A stretch of 59,132 nt of DNA, taken from NCBI GenBank assembly GCA_046543225.1, contig JBKGZW010000001.1, positions 1-59,132 of the forward strand, in the 5' to 3' direction. Origin of the DNA: SKKL01 sp046543225. Lineage in GTDB: Bacteria; Actinomycetota; Acidimicrobiia; Acidimicrobiales; SKKL01. Made by a program: the position numbers and the translations under genes. Below the pieces are notes generated by a model. The model worked only from the letters and a program-made list of their open reading frames with translations. It had not been told where the DNA came from and searched no databases. Shown one piece after another: positions 25,803 to 34,344 of the stretch (position 1 is the stretch's first letter; every line of letters starts with the position of its first letter).

Positions 25803-26552
25803 TCAGAGCTCGCGGGCGTCGTAGCGGGCCATGGCGAAGCCCACCAGCAACGGGGTGGCGACCAGGGTGACCAGCGCCGACCGGAGGTAGTCGGCGGCAG
25901 GAGCCCCCTCGATCAGACCGATGATCGCCCCGAACAGGTGGCTCGGCAGCCACACCTCGATGACCGGGACCAACCCGACGATGGGCATGACGATCAGCAC
26001 CCCCAGGGCGCTCAAGGCGATGGCGGGCACGCTTCGGATCAGCCCGCTGATGGCGGTCACCACCGCGACGGCGAAACCGAGGTAGAGACCGCCGAGCAGG
26101 GTCCCGAGCGCCATGGCCCCCACCGGTAGGCCGCCGAGCAGGCTCGCGGTCAGCGTCCACGCGATGGCGGTCCCGACGACGAGGGCCACGACCGCGGTGA
26201 CGGTCGCGACCGCGAACCTGGGGACCACCAGGTGCCCTGGCTTCGCCACTCTGGTGCGGAGGAACGCCGCCACCTCGGGTCGGGCATCGACCGAGATGGC
26301 GGCCGCAGCGATGAGCACCACCGCGAGCAGGCCGAGCTGGCTGGCGTTGCTGGTGAACTGGATGATGCCGTCGACCGGTCGGGGATCGGGGGCCTCGAAG
26401 ACCACCTCGCCGGTGCCGAAGTGCTCGATGATCTCGTTCAGGTAGCGGGCGGTGAGCGGTCCGAGCACGCCGAAGAAGCCGTAGATGCCGAACAGGGCCA
26501 TCCACCGGTGGGTCCGCACCATCCGCAGGATCTCCAGGCGGGTGAGGGTCAT
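25803..26552 (-). CDS. ABC-2 type transporter permease
   Basis: A 249-residue integral membrane protein with about six hydrophobic segments, starting MTLTRLEILRMVRTHRWMAL, a cytoplasmic start typical of ABC-2 permeases. ATG at 26552 overlaps the stop of the ATPase gene upstream, so the two are a pair. Substrate unknown. Confidence 0.82.
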   Translation of the reverse strand: MTLTRLEILRMVRTHRWMALFGIYGFFGVLGPLTARYLNEIIEHFGTGEVVFEAPDPRPVDGIIQFTSNASQLGLLAVVLIAAAAISVDARPEVAAFLRTRVAKPGHLVVPRFAVATVTAVVALVVGTAIAWTLTASLLGGLPVGAMALGTLLGGLYLGFAVAVVTAISGLIRSVPAIALSALGVLIVMPIVGLVPVIEVWLPSHLFGAIIGLIEGAPAADYLRSALVTLVATPLLVGFAMARYDAREL

Positions 26553-27721
26553 CGGGTCAGCTCCAAGAACGCCGTCTCGAGATCGGTGGCTGGGTTGAAC
26601 GACACGAGCGGATGTCCAGCCGCGCCGAGGATCGCCGGGATCTCGGCCTCGGCCCTGGCCCCGTCGCTCACCACGATCCGGAACCGACCGGGCGCCACCT
26701 CGGTGGCGTCGGTGACCCACGGTCGGGCGGCGAGGGTCTCGGCGAGCCCGCTGGTGGGAGGGCGGACGTGGAGCAGGTAGCTGGCCGACGTGCGGGCCAG
26801 CAGGTCGGCGAGTGGCCCCTGGAACAGCAGCCGACCCTGGTCGATCACCCCGACGGTGTCACACACCTGCTGCACGTCGGCGAGGATGTGGGTGGACAGG
26901 ATCACCGTCTTGGTGTGGGCCAGCCGGCCGACCAGGTCGAGCACCTCGCGTCGGCCGGCAGGGTCGAGTGCAGAGGACGGCTCGTCGAGCACCAGCACCT
27001 CGGGATCGCCGACGAGGCAGCCCGCCAGGCCGAGGCGCTGGAGCATCCCCCGCGAGAACCCACCGGTGCGGCGATCCATCGCGTCGCCCAGACCGACCTG
27101 GACCAGCACCTCCTCACCGCGGGAGACCTCGATGTCGGGCGCGGTGAGGTGGCGGGCCAGGTCGATGACCTCGCGGGCGGTGAGCCACGGTTCGAACAGC
27201 GGTGTGTCCACGAGCAGCCCCATCCGGCGGCGGTCGACCGCCAGCTCGAGCTCGCCCGAGGTCGGATGTCGCAGCCCCGCGATGATGGAGAGCATGGTCG
27301 TCTTGCCCGCGCCGTTGGGACCGATGAGCCCGTAGGTCGCGCCCGTGGGCACGTGGAGATCGACCGAGTCGAGGGCGAAGGTGTCGCCGTAGCGCTTGGT
27401 GAGCGAACGGGTCGTGATCACCTCGGGCCCCGACGCCGGCGTCGCGGTCACCGTTCGACCGGGCTCGACCAACCTCGAAGCGGTCGCCGAGTGGGGAACG
27501 CCGGCGCGCGCGGGATCGGCCCCCTCCGACGGGATCTCGCCCGCCGGGACCCGGCCGGCGATCCAGTAGATGATGATCCCGAGCGGCACGTTCACCAAGA
27601 CGATGATCAGCGCCCACGCCCACTTGGGCAGCGAGCGGACCTCGTGACGCGACAGGTCGAACAGGGCGACACCGATCAACGCCAGCGCGACGGCGCCGAC
27701 GATGATGAAGATGGCGGTCAT
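26549..27721 (-). CDS. ABC exporter ATPase with N-terminal PLDc_N-like membrane anchor
   Basis: A 390-residue protein. Residues 1-57 form two membrane helices of the PLDc_N type (ALIGVALFDL, then LPKWAWALIIVLVNVPLG and IYWIAGR). From about 99 an ABC ATPase follows: IGPNGAGKTT, FSRGMLQRLGLAG in place of the LSGGQ signature, LVLDEPSSALDP and STHIL. The C-terminal part is the regulatory extension seen in CcmA-like exporters. The ATPase would be tethered to the membrane next to its permease (ATGA overlap). Confidence 0.85.
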   Translation of the reverse strand: MTAIFIIVGAVALALIGVALFDLSRHEVRSLPKWAWALIIVLVNVPLGIIIYWIAGRVPAGEIPSEGADPARAGVPHSATASRLVEPGRTVTATPASGPEVITTRSLTKRYGDTFALDSVDLHVPTGATYGLIGPNGAGKTTMLSIIAGLRHPTSGELELAVDRRRMGLLVDTPLFEPWLTAREVIDLARHLTAPDIEVSRGEEVLVQVGLGDAMDRRTGGFSRGMLQRLGLAGCLVGDPEVLVLDEPSSALDPAGRREVLDLVGRLAHTKTVILSTHILADVQQVCDTVGVIDQGRLLFQGPLADLLARTSASYLLHVRPPTSGLAETLAARPWVTDATEVAPGRFRIVVSDGARAEAEIPAILGAAGHPLVSFNPATDLETAFLELTR

Positions 27722-27728
27722 GGGGTCC

Positions 27729-28772
27729 TCAGTCGGGAACGATCACCGCTCGCCCGTCGAGGGTGCCGGCGGACATGGCCTCGTAGGCGCTCATGGCGTC
27801 GTCGAGCGGGTACCGCTGCACGTGGGGCTGGATCCTGCCCTGGGCGCCGAGGGCGATGACCTCCATGAGCTCGGGGATCGTTCCCCAGTAGGTGGTGGCC
27901 ACCGACACCTCGTAGGCGATCGAGAAGAAGCCGATCGGCAGGGTGCCCCCACCGATGCCGACGATCGTGAGATGACCGAGGGGCCGGGTGATCGCGGCCG
28001 CGAGCGAGAGGGTGGGGTCGGCCCCGACCATGTCGACGGTCACGTCGACCCCCTTGCCCTTCGACAGCTCGGCGATGGTGGTCGCCGCCTGGTCGTCGGA
28101 GAGCACCCCGTGGTCGGCTCCCGCCGCGGCAGCGCGGTCGAGTCCCGCCTGGTGCTGGTCGACACCGATGACCGTGGCGGGGGTCAGGGCCTTGAGGATC
28201 TGCACCCCCATGTGGCCGAGCCCGCCACCGGCGCCGATGACGACCGCGGTCGACCCGGGCCCGAGCAACGGGAGCGACCGCTTGATGGCGTGGTAGGGGG
28301 TGAGACCGGCATCGGTGAGCGGCGCGGCCTCGACCGGATCGAGATCACCCAGCGGTACCAGCCAGCGGTCGCTCGGGACGAGCATGCGGGGTGCCATGCC
28401 GCCGTCGTGGCCGAGGCCTCCGCCAGCGGCTCCCAGCTCGGCCTGGCGTTCGCAGTAGTTCTCCATGCCGAGCCGGCAACGGATGCAGCGCCCGCAGCCC
28501 CACGGGCCATAGACAGCGACCGGGTCGCCGACCGCCAGGCCGGTCACCCCCGCGCCGATGGCGTCGACCCAGCCGGCGTTCTCGTGGCCGAGGGTGAACG
28601 GCGGTCCCCAGGGAACGACGCCCTCCTCGAACTCGTGCATCAGGTGCAGGTCGGAGTGGCAGGCGCCCGAGCCGCCGACGCGGATCACCACCTGGCCGGG
28701 ACCGGGTTCGGGGTCGTCGACCTCCTGGAGCTCGGGGTCGGTCTTCCATGCGGTCAGTCGTAGTGCCTGCAT
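27729..28772 (-). CDS. Zinc-dependent NAD(P) alcohol dehydrogenase
   Basis: A 347-residue MDR-family enzyme. Catalytic zinc ligands are in GACHSDLH and LGHENAGWV; structural zinc cysteines in CGRCIRCRLGMENYC; the Rossmann motif is GAGGGLGHMG. It resembles bacterial secondary/aryl alcohol dehydrogenases. GGGAGGAG is upstream of the ATG at 28772. It lies 7 bases before the ATPase gene of the exporter on the same strand, so read-through is possible. Confidence 0.9.
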   Translation of the reverse strand: MQALRLTAWKTDPELQEVDDPEPGPGQVVIRVGGSGACHSDLHLMHEFEEGVVPWGPPFTLGHENAGWVDAIGAGVTGLAVGDPVAVYGPWGCGRCIRCRLGMENYCERQAELGAAGGGLGHDGGMAPRMLVPSDRWLVPLGDLDPVEAAPLTDAGLTPYHAIKRSLPLLGPGSTAVVIGAGGGLGHMGVQILKALTPATVIGVDQHQAGLDRAAAAGADHGVLSDDQAATTIAELSKGKGVDVTVDMVGADPTLSLAAAITRPLGHLTIVGIGGGTLPIGFFSIAYEVSVATTYWGTIPELMEVIALGAQGRIQPHVQRYPLDDAMSAYEAMSAGTLDGRAVIVPD

Positions 28773-28922
28773 CGCGGGGCTCCTCCCGTCACGCGGGTCG
28801 TGGCGTCGCCTCCAGCTTCGGCCAGCCGGGATCTGGGGGCAAGGGGCGAAGGTCACCATGTACGGCAGGCCCAGCTTGGGACGGATCCGCGGACTGCGGC
28901 ACCGCCGGTCGTTGCTGATGGA

Positions 28923-30329
28923 CTAGAAGTCGTGGGTGGCGGCCTGCCATTGGCCCTTGCCACTGGCCTTGGCATGCAACAGCGCACCGTCGGCGCGATC
29001 GAGCACCCGGCTGGGATCGATCGGGTGATCGGTCGGGTCGAGCAGCGCGGTGCCGACACTGATGCCGAGGCTGATCTCCTGGTCCTGGACCGTGATCGGT
29101 TCGGCGAAGGTTCCGATGACGCGGTCGGCGAGTTGGTGCAACGCCTCGGTCGTGGTGCCCGGGCACAGGATGGCGAACTCGTCGCCACCGATGCGGGCGG
29201 CCAGGTCGTCGGCGCGGACCTGACCGGCGATGCGTCGCGCCGCGATCTGCAGCACGCGGTCGCCCATGGAGTGGCCCAGCTCGTCGTTGATCGGCTTGAA
29301 GTCGTCGAGATCGCAGTAGAGGATGCCGAAGGGCTGATCGGGTGGGTGGTCGCGGAGCGCCTCGAGCTCGGCGTAGAGCAGCGACCGGTTGGCGAGCCCG
29401 GTGAGCTCGTCGGTGCTGGCCTGGGTCTCGAGCAGCCGCCGGGTGCGGTCGCCTTCGAGGGCCAGCTGCATGAGCCGGATGATGCGGGCGATGCCCTCGT
29501 CGAGGTGGGGTCCGGGACCGCCGGGTGCCCGTCGCCAGAACACCAGCACGTCGCGGTGGGGGGTCCGCTGGTCGAGGGCGAACGCCCAACACCCCAGGAA
29601 CCCGGCCTGAGAGGCGGCGGTGCGGATCGGCTCGGCCAGATCGTCGGTGTCGACGTGCACCTCGCTCTTGCCGTCGAGGACCCCCCTCCATGGAGTGGAT
29701 GAGTCGTCGAGCGGCAGGATCTCGTGGGTGGGGAGCAGCCGCGGCGCCCGGGGGTCGGCGACGACGGTGGTGAACGACGAACCGTCGAAGCCGAGGCCCG
29801 CCGCACCCACCGAGTAGGGCATCTGCTCGGAGGCGAACTCGAGCATGCGGGACAGCGTGGTCTCGACGTCGTCGCCCTGGACCAGTGAGGCGATGGCGGC
29901 GTCGAGCCGGTCGTTGGACTCGGTGCGGCGGATCCACAGCACCAGCCCGTCGAACTCGGGGTTCCCGGAGGGCACGGCCAGGGCACGACACGAGACGCTG
30001 TACCCGGCGACGTGGCGGAGCCTGATGGTCAGTGCCGGCCCCACCCAACCCGTGGTCGGCCGATCCGGTGAGGTGAAGTCCTCGAACGCCTCGATGGCCC
30101 GGTCGCGGCTGTCAGGGTCCAGGACGTCGACCATGTTGGTGCCGACGAGCTGGCTCGCCGGGATGCCGACCAGGTCGTCGGCGGCGTCGCTGGCGAACAG
30201 GATGGTGCCGTCGGCTGCGAGCACCACGTAGGGATGGAAGCTGGCCCGCACCATGTCGGCGAGGAACGCGGCGTCGACCTCGTCGGGTCGTGCTGGCCCA
30301 CCGGCGGGCGGGGTCCCGGATCGTGTCAC
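28923..30329 (-). CDS. PAS-GAF-like diguanylate cyclase
   Basis: A 468-residue protein: a PAS domain (about 30-130, VLAADGTILFASDAADDLVG), a GAF-like region (140-300), then a GGDEF domain with STDELTGLANRSLLY, CDLDDFKPINDELGHSMGD and GGDEF intact. RADD five residues upstream is an I-site. Predicted c-di-GMP synthase, cytosolic. GTG start. It is 62 bases downstream of ectD on the same strand, but a functional link with ectoine synthesis is unsupported. Confidence 0.9.
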   Translation of the reverse strand: MTRSGTPPAGGPARPDEVDAAFLADMVRASFHPYVVLAADGTILFASDAADDLVGIPASQLVGTNMVDVLDPDSRDRAIEAFEDFTSPDRPTTGWVGPALTIRLRHVAGYSVSCRALAVPSGNPEFDGLVLWIRRTESNDRLDAAIASLVQGDDVETTLSRMLEFASEQMPYSVGAAGLGFDGSSFTTVVADPRAPRLLPTHEILPLDDSSTPWRGVLDGKSEVHVDTDDLAEPIRTAASQAGFLGCWAFALDQRTPHRDVLVFWRRAPGGPGPHLDEGIARIIRLMQLALEGDRTRRLLETQASTDELTGLANRSLLYAELEALRDHPPDQPFGILYCDLDDFKPINDELGHSMGDRVLQIAARRIAGQVRADDLAARIGGDEFAILCPGTTTEALHQLADRVIGTFAEPITVQDQEISLGISVGTALLDPTDHPIDPSRVLDRADGALLHAKASGKGQWQAATHDF

Positions 30330-30391
30330 CCGGTCAGGATCGCACGCCGGTGGAGCACGCGCCCGTCAGGGCCTGTCGTCTGCAGGCGATG

Positions 30392-31291
30392 TCACCGAAG
30401 GGTGGTGATGGTCTCCCGGCTGGCGAGGTACTCGGGTCGGGGATCGACGGGGCCGAACGGCTGGCCTATCTCGTTCTCGACGCTGTTGTAGACGAAGAAC
30501 GCGTTGCTCCGCGGTGCCGGGGCGAGGTTGACCCCCGACGCGTGCAAGGTGTTGCACTCGAAGAAGATGACCGAGCCCCGCTTGGCCTTCGGCGCGACGA
30601 TGCCGCCCTGGTTCACCATCCAGGAGAGGGTGTCGGCATCGGGCGTGCCGATCTCCTGGCGGCGCAGCGAGGTCTCGTAGTGCCGTTCGGGGGTCTCGCC
30701 GACACAGGACACGAACCAGCGGTGCGAGCCCGGGATGAGCATGAGCGGCCCGTTGAACTCGGTGTTGTCGGTGAGCGCCACCGAGGCGCTGACGGCCCGC
30801 ATGCGTGGCATGCCGTCCTCGACGTGCCAGGTCTCGAAGTCGGAGTGCCAGAAGAACGGCTGTCCGGTGAGGCCGGGCTTGAGGTTGACCCGGCTCTGAT
30901 GGATGTAGACGTCGCTGCCGAGGATCTGCTCGGCGATCTCGACCAGGCGCCGATCGCGGCCGAGCTCTGCGAAGAGCTGGTTCGTGCGGTGCACGGCGAA
31001 CACCGAACGCACCGCGTCGGCGTCGGGTTCGGTGATCGTCTCGGGGCGCCGACGCACCTCGGGGTCGCGGCTGAGCGCGTTCAGCTCGTCGAGGCAGGCG
31101 TCCATCTCGTCGGGGGAGAAGAGGGACTCCATCACCATGTAGCCGTCGCGCTCGAACTCGACGAGCGCCTCGTGGCTGGCGGGGCCGGGGGAGGCGGTCC
31201 CCGCGGGGTGGTGGATGATCGGTTCGCGTCGTTCGGTGACCGACGGCTCGTTGGCGACCCTGGATGGGTAGGCATCGACCACGGTGGTCAC
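30392..31291 (-). CDS. ectD: Ectoine hydroxylase
   Basis: A 299-residue Fe(II)/2-oxoglutarate dioxygenase of the PhyH/EctD family: the signature FFWHSDFETWHVEDGMP contains the HxD iron ligands, with FVSCVGETPERHY and the distal His in LHASGVN. It converts ectoine to 5-hydroxyectoine. ATG start, 13 bases after ectC, completing the ectABCD order. Confidence 0.96.
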   Translation of the reverse strand: MTTVVDAYPSRVANEPSVTERREPIIHHPAGTASPGPASHEALVEFERDGYMVMESLFSPDEMDACLDELNALSRDPEVRRRPETITEPDADAVRSVFAVHRTNQLFAELGRDRRLVEIAEQILGSDVYIHQSRVNLKPGLTGQPFFWHSDFETWHVEDGMPRMRAVSASVALTDNTEFNGPLMLIPGSHRWFVSCVGETPERHYETSLRRQEIGTPDADTLSWMVNQGGIVAPKAKRGSVIFFECNTLHASGVNLAPAPRSNAFFVYNSVENEIGQPFGPVDPRPEYLASRETITTLR

Positions 31292-31304
31292 GCTGAAAAC
31301 CTCC

Positions 31305-31691
31305 TCAGGATGTGATCAGTGGATACGTTCCGTTCTCGTCGTGGAGCTCTCGCCCGGTGAGGGCGGGTGTGAACACGCATATCATCCGCAGGTCCGAGTT
31401 CGCACGCAGGATGTGGCGCTCGTGTCCGTTGAGGGTGTAGAGGGTGCCGGGCCCGATCTCGTAGACCTTCTCGTTGTCGAGGTCTTCGAGCTCGCCGTCG
31501 CCCTCGATGCAGTACACGGCTTCGACGTGGTTCTGGTACCACATCTTGGTGACGGTGCCGGCATAGAGCACGGTGTCGTGGAACGAGAACTTGACGCCGT
31601 CGCCGGCCAGGAGCAGGCGGCGGCTCACGAACGTGGGGCCCTCGACGGCTCGGTCGGTGCCTTCGATGTCGGCGAGTGTGCGGACGATCAC
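31305..31691 (-). CDS. ectC: L-ectoine synthase
   Basis: A 128-residue cupin beginning VIVRTLADIEGTDRAVEG, with FSFHDTVLYAGTVTKMWY and VYCIEGDGELEDL. EctC closes N-gamma-acetyl-diaminobutyrate to ectoine. Length matches the family. GTG start overlaps the ectB stop by four bases, so translation is coupled. Confidence 0.96.
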   Translation of the reverse strand: MIVRTLADIEGTDRAVEGPTFVSRRLLLAGDGVKFSFHDTVLYAGTVTKMWYQNHVEAVYCIEGDGELEDLDNEKVYEIGPGTLYTLNGHERHILRANSDLRMICVFTPALTGRELHDENGTYPLITS

Positions 31692-32995
31692 GAGTCGGTT
31701 CCCTTCGTTCCGGCGCCCACGGCGCCGCTGGAGCTGGTGTCGAGACGCTCGGCCACGACACGGGCCGAGTCGGCGATGATGCCGAGGCCCTCCCGGAGCG
31801 TATCGGGCTCGATCGTGAGCGGTGGGAGCAGCTTGAGCACCTCGTCGTCGGGGCCGGCGGTCTCGATGATGAGCCCCCGCTCGAACGCGTGGCGGGCGAT
31901 GCGCGAGGCCACGGCCGGATCGTCGAAGGCGATGCCCTTGATCATCCCGCGGCCCTTGACCTCGCCGCCGAGCTCGGGGTGGGTCTCGGTGATCTCGACC
32001 AGGGCGTCACCGATCTCTTGGCCCTTCACCCGGACGTCGTCGGCGAAGCTGCCGGTGCTCCAGTGCTCGAGGGCGGCGGTGGCGGTCACCATCGCCGGGT
32101 TGTGGCCGCGGAACGTGCCGTTGTGCTCGCCGGGGCTCCACACGTCGAGGTCGGGACGCATGAGCGTCACCGCCAGCGGGAGCCCATAGCCGCTGAGCGA
32201 CTTGGACAGGCAGATGATGTCGGGAGTGATGCCCACGTCGTCGAAGCTGAAGAACTGTCCGGTGCGCCCGCAGCCGACCTGGATGTCGTCGACGGCGAGC
32301 AGGATGCCGTGTCGCTCGCAGAGCGCGGCGAGACGGCGCAGCCAGTCGAACCCGGCGACGTTGATGCCGCCCTCGGCCTGCACGGTCTCGAGGATCACCA
32401 TGGCAGGCACCTCGACCCCGCTGCCGCTGTCCTCGAGGAAGGCCTCGAAGTACTCGATCGAGTCGACCGGGCCGTCGAGGAAGCCGTCATAGGGCATGGC
32501 CACGGCGTTGCCGAGGGCCACGCCGGCACCCTGGCGCTTCATGGAGTTGCCGGTGATGGCGAGCGAGCCGAGGGTCATGCCGTGGAAGGCGTTGGTGAAG
32601 CTGACCACGGTGTCGCGGCCGGTGGCCTTGCGGGCGAGCTTCAGGGCGGCCTCGACCGCGTTGGTGCCGGTGGGGCCGGGGAACATCACCTTGTGGTCGA
32701 ACCCGCGGGGCTCGAGGATCGTGGCGTGGAAGGCCTCGAGGAACTTGCCGCGAGCGACGGTGTGGGCGTCGAGGCTGTGGGTGATGCCGTCGTTCTGGAG
32801 GTACTCGATGAGTGCCGACTTCATCGGCTCGGGGTTGTGCCCGTAGTTGAGCGTGCCGGCTCCGGCGAAGAAGTCGATGTACTGGCGGCCTTCGGTGTTC
32901 CAGATGTGGGCACCTTTGGCCCGTTCGAACACGGTCGGCCAGTTGCGGCAGTAGCTGCGGACCTCGGACTCGTGGGTGGTGAAGATTTCCAACAT
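31688..32995 (-). CDS. ectB: Diaminobutyrate-2-oxoglutarate transaminase
   Basis: A 435-residue class III aminotransferase starting MLEIFTTHESEVRSYCRNWP, with FFAGAGTLNYGHNP, VDDIQVGCGRTG and the PLP lysine in CLSKSLSGYGLP. It makes L-2,4-diaminobutyrate from aspartate semialdehyde. Fifteen bases separate it from ectA. Confidence 0.97.
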   Translation of the reverse strand: MLEIFTTHESEVRSYCRNWPTVFERAKGAHIWNTEGRQYIDFFAGAGTLNYGHNPEPMKSALIEYLQNDGITHSLDAHTVARGKFLEAFHATILEPRGFDHKVMFPGPTGTNAVEAALKLARKATGRDTVVSFTNAFHGMTLGSLAITGNSMKRQGAGVALGNAVAMPYDGFLDGPVDSIEYFEAFLEDSGSGVEVPAMVILETVQAEGGINVAGFDWLRRLAALCERHGILLAVDDIQVGCGRTGQFFSFDDVGITPDIICLSKSLSGYGLPLAVTLMRPDLDVWSPGEHNGTFRGHNPAMVTATAALEHWSTGSFADDVRVKGQEIGDALVEITETHPELGGEVKGRGMIKGIAFDDPAVASRIARHAFERGLIIETAGPDDEVLKLLPPLTIEPDTLREGLGIIADSARVVAERLDTSSSGAVGAGTKGTDS

Positions 32996-33010
32996 GGGGT
33001 GGTCCCTTCG

Positions 33011-33574
33011 TCAGTGGTCGTGGTCGTCGGGCCCGCGGAACGGTCCGACGTAGATCTCGTGCTCGGGCTCGTGGTCGTCGCCGGGGAAGAGCTCGGCGCC
33101 GAAGCAGGGTCGTTCGGTGCACCCGGTGCCGCGGTCGCTGGCGACCGCGTTGAACAGCTTGCGGGATGCCTCGTTGGACGGGGTGACGGTGGCGGTCATC
33201 GAGGTGACGCCGCGGGGCAGCGCCCGCTCGATGACCGCGTGCAGCATCCGCCGTCCGATCCCCCTTCCCCGGAACTCGGGGTTGGTGGCCACCTGCCAGA
33301 CGAACACGGTGTCGGTCTGGTCGGGTGGGATGTAGGCGAGGACGAAGCCCGCCAGGCGCCCGTCGGCTGCTTCGGCGACCACGCTGGTGGAAGCGAAGTG
33401 GTGTCCCGCCAGCAGGTAGGCGTAGGGCGAGTTGAGGTCCAGTCCGCCGGGTTCGCTGGCCAGCAGCCACATGGCGTGGCCGTCGGAGGGAGCCGGGGAC
33501 CGGATGGTGATCGACGCTGGTTCGTCGTCTGGGAGCTTCAAGGTCTCGAGGGTGTCGCGTACAGGTCGCGCCAT
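33011..33574 (-). CDS. ectA: Diaminobutyrate acetyltransferase
   Basis: A 187-residue GNAT: the acetyl-CoA loop NPEFRGRGIGRRML and the EctA signature DLNSPYAYLLAGHHF are clear. It acetylates diaminobutyrate at N-gamma. ATG at 33574 (MARPVRDTLETL) is preferred to an upstream ATG, because the extra 22 residues run into likely promoter sequence. First gene of ectABCD; no aspartokinase gene is attached. Confidence 0.95.
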   Translation of the reverse strand: MARPVRDTLETLKLPDDEPASITIRSPAPSDGHAMWLLASEPGGLDLNSPYAYLLAGHHFASTSVVAEAADGRLAGFVLAYIPPDQTDTVFVWQVATNPEFRGRGIGRRMLHAVIERALPRGVTSMTATVTPSNEASRKLFNAVASDRGTGCTERPCFGAELFPGDDHEPEHEIYVGPFRGPDDHDH

Positions 33575-33755
33575 ACCAAGTCGAACACTGTCGAACGATC
33601 GACCCGAGCACAGCTGGTCTGCTCGTGAACAGAACCACAAACGACCATACGGGGTCGTGGCCGCGATCGGTGAATGACAACCATCTCATTTCAAAAAGGG
33701 TCGACACGCTGGGCGAACGCGACGCAGATATGTGCACTGTGCATATACTTTCGCC
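33575..33755. promoter_or_regulatory. ectABCD / MarR divergent intergenic region
   Basis: This 181-base gap has two TCGAAC units 10 bases apart (33581-33600), an AT-rich patch near 33671-33697 unusual for this genome, and a 17-base imperfect palindrome TATGTGCACTGTGCATA at 33729-33745 with outer arms TATG/CATA and inner CA/TG. TATACT at 33744-33749 overlaps it and would be the -10 of the MarR gene. The arrangement suits autoregulation and osmotic control of ect genes. Confidence 0.5.
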
Positions 33756-34256
33756 ATGCAGGGACGTGTCGAGAACCTCCTCGGCGCCCTCGCCCTGGCC
33801 CTCGACGACGAGGTGGCGAGCCGCACCGAGGCCGTCGCCGGTCACGGGCCGTCGGCGCCGGCCGCCCTGGTCGCGCTGCTGCGACGACCCGACCAGTCGA
33901 TCGAGCGGTTGCGTCACAGCGCCGGACTGTCGCACTCGGCGACGGTGCGACTCGTCGACCGCCTCGAGCGCGACGGGCTCGTGATTCGTCGATCCGCCCA
34001 GGACGGCCGTGCGGTGAGCGTGGCGCTGTCGGCCCGGGGTCGCCGCATCACCCTGCGGCTGCTCCAGGAGCGGCGGGGGGTGTTGTCGCGAGCGTTGGCC
34101 GGGCTCTCCGAGCTCGACCGGCGCCAGCTCGAATCACTGCTCGAAGCGCTGTTGCGCACCCAGTCCCGCACCCGGGCCGACCCCACCCCCATCTGTCGCC
34201 TGTGCGAGCTGTCGGTGTGCCCGTTGCGCCGATGCCCCGTGCCCGGGGGACGTTGA
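33756..34256 (+). CDS. MarR-family regulator with C-terminal four-cysteine motif, divergent to ectABCD
   Basis: A 166-residue MarR protein: winged helix with GLSHSATVRLVDRLERDGLV (57-76) and the wing DGRAVSVALSARG. At the C-terminus Cys147, Cys150, Cys155 and Cys160 (C-x2-C-x4-C-x4-C) could bind zinc or sense redox state. Divergent MarR regulators (EctR) repress ect genes in methylotrophs, so a role here is likely but inferred. ATG at 33756 is chosen over GTG 33732 because TATACT ends 6 bases before it, implying a leaderless mRNA. Confidence 0.85.
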   Translation: MQGRVENLLGALALALDDEVASRTEAVAGHGPSAPAALVALLRRPDQSIERLRHSAGLSHSATVRLVDRLERDGLVIRRSAQDGRAVSVALSARGRRITLRLLQERRGVLSRALAGLSELDRRQLESLLEALLRTQSRTRADPTPICRLCELSVCPLRRCPVPGGR

Positions 34257-34344
34257 GGCGGTCGTGACGGCGGGCGACGGTCGGCGAACGCCCTTCCCGG
34301 TCGATGACCTTCGCCCCTGCTCCCCGAACCCCAGCAGGACGACG

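Noticed and set aside
31676..33628. Plus-strand frame of 650 codons across ectB and ectA
   Set aside because: Mirrors ectB/ectA codons; no domain, and ectB/ectA are unambiguous on the other strand.
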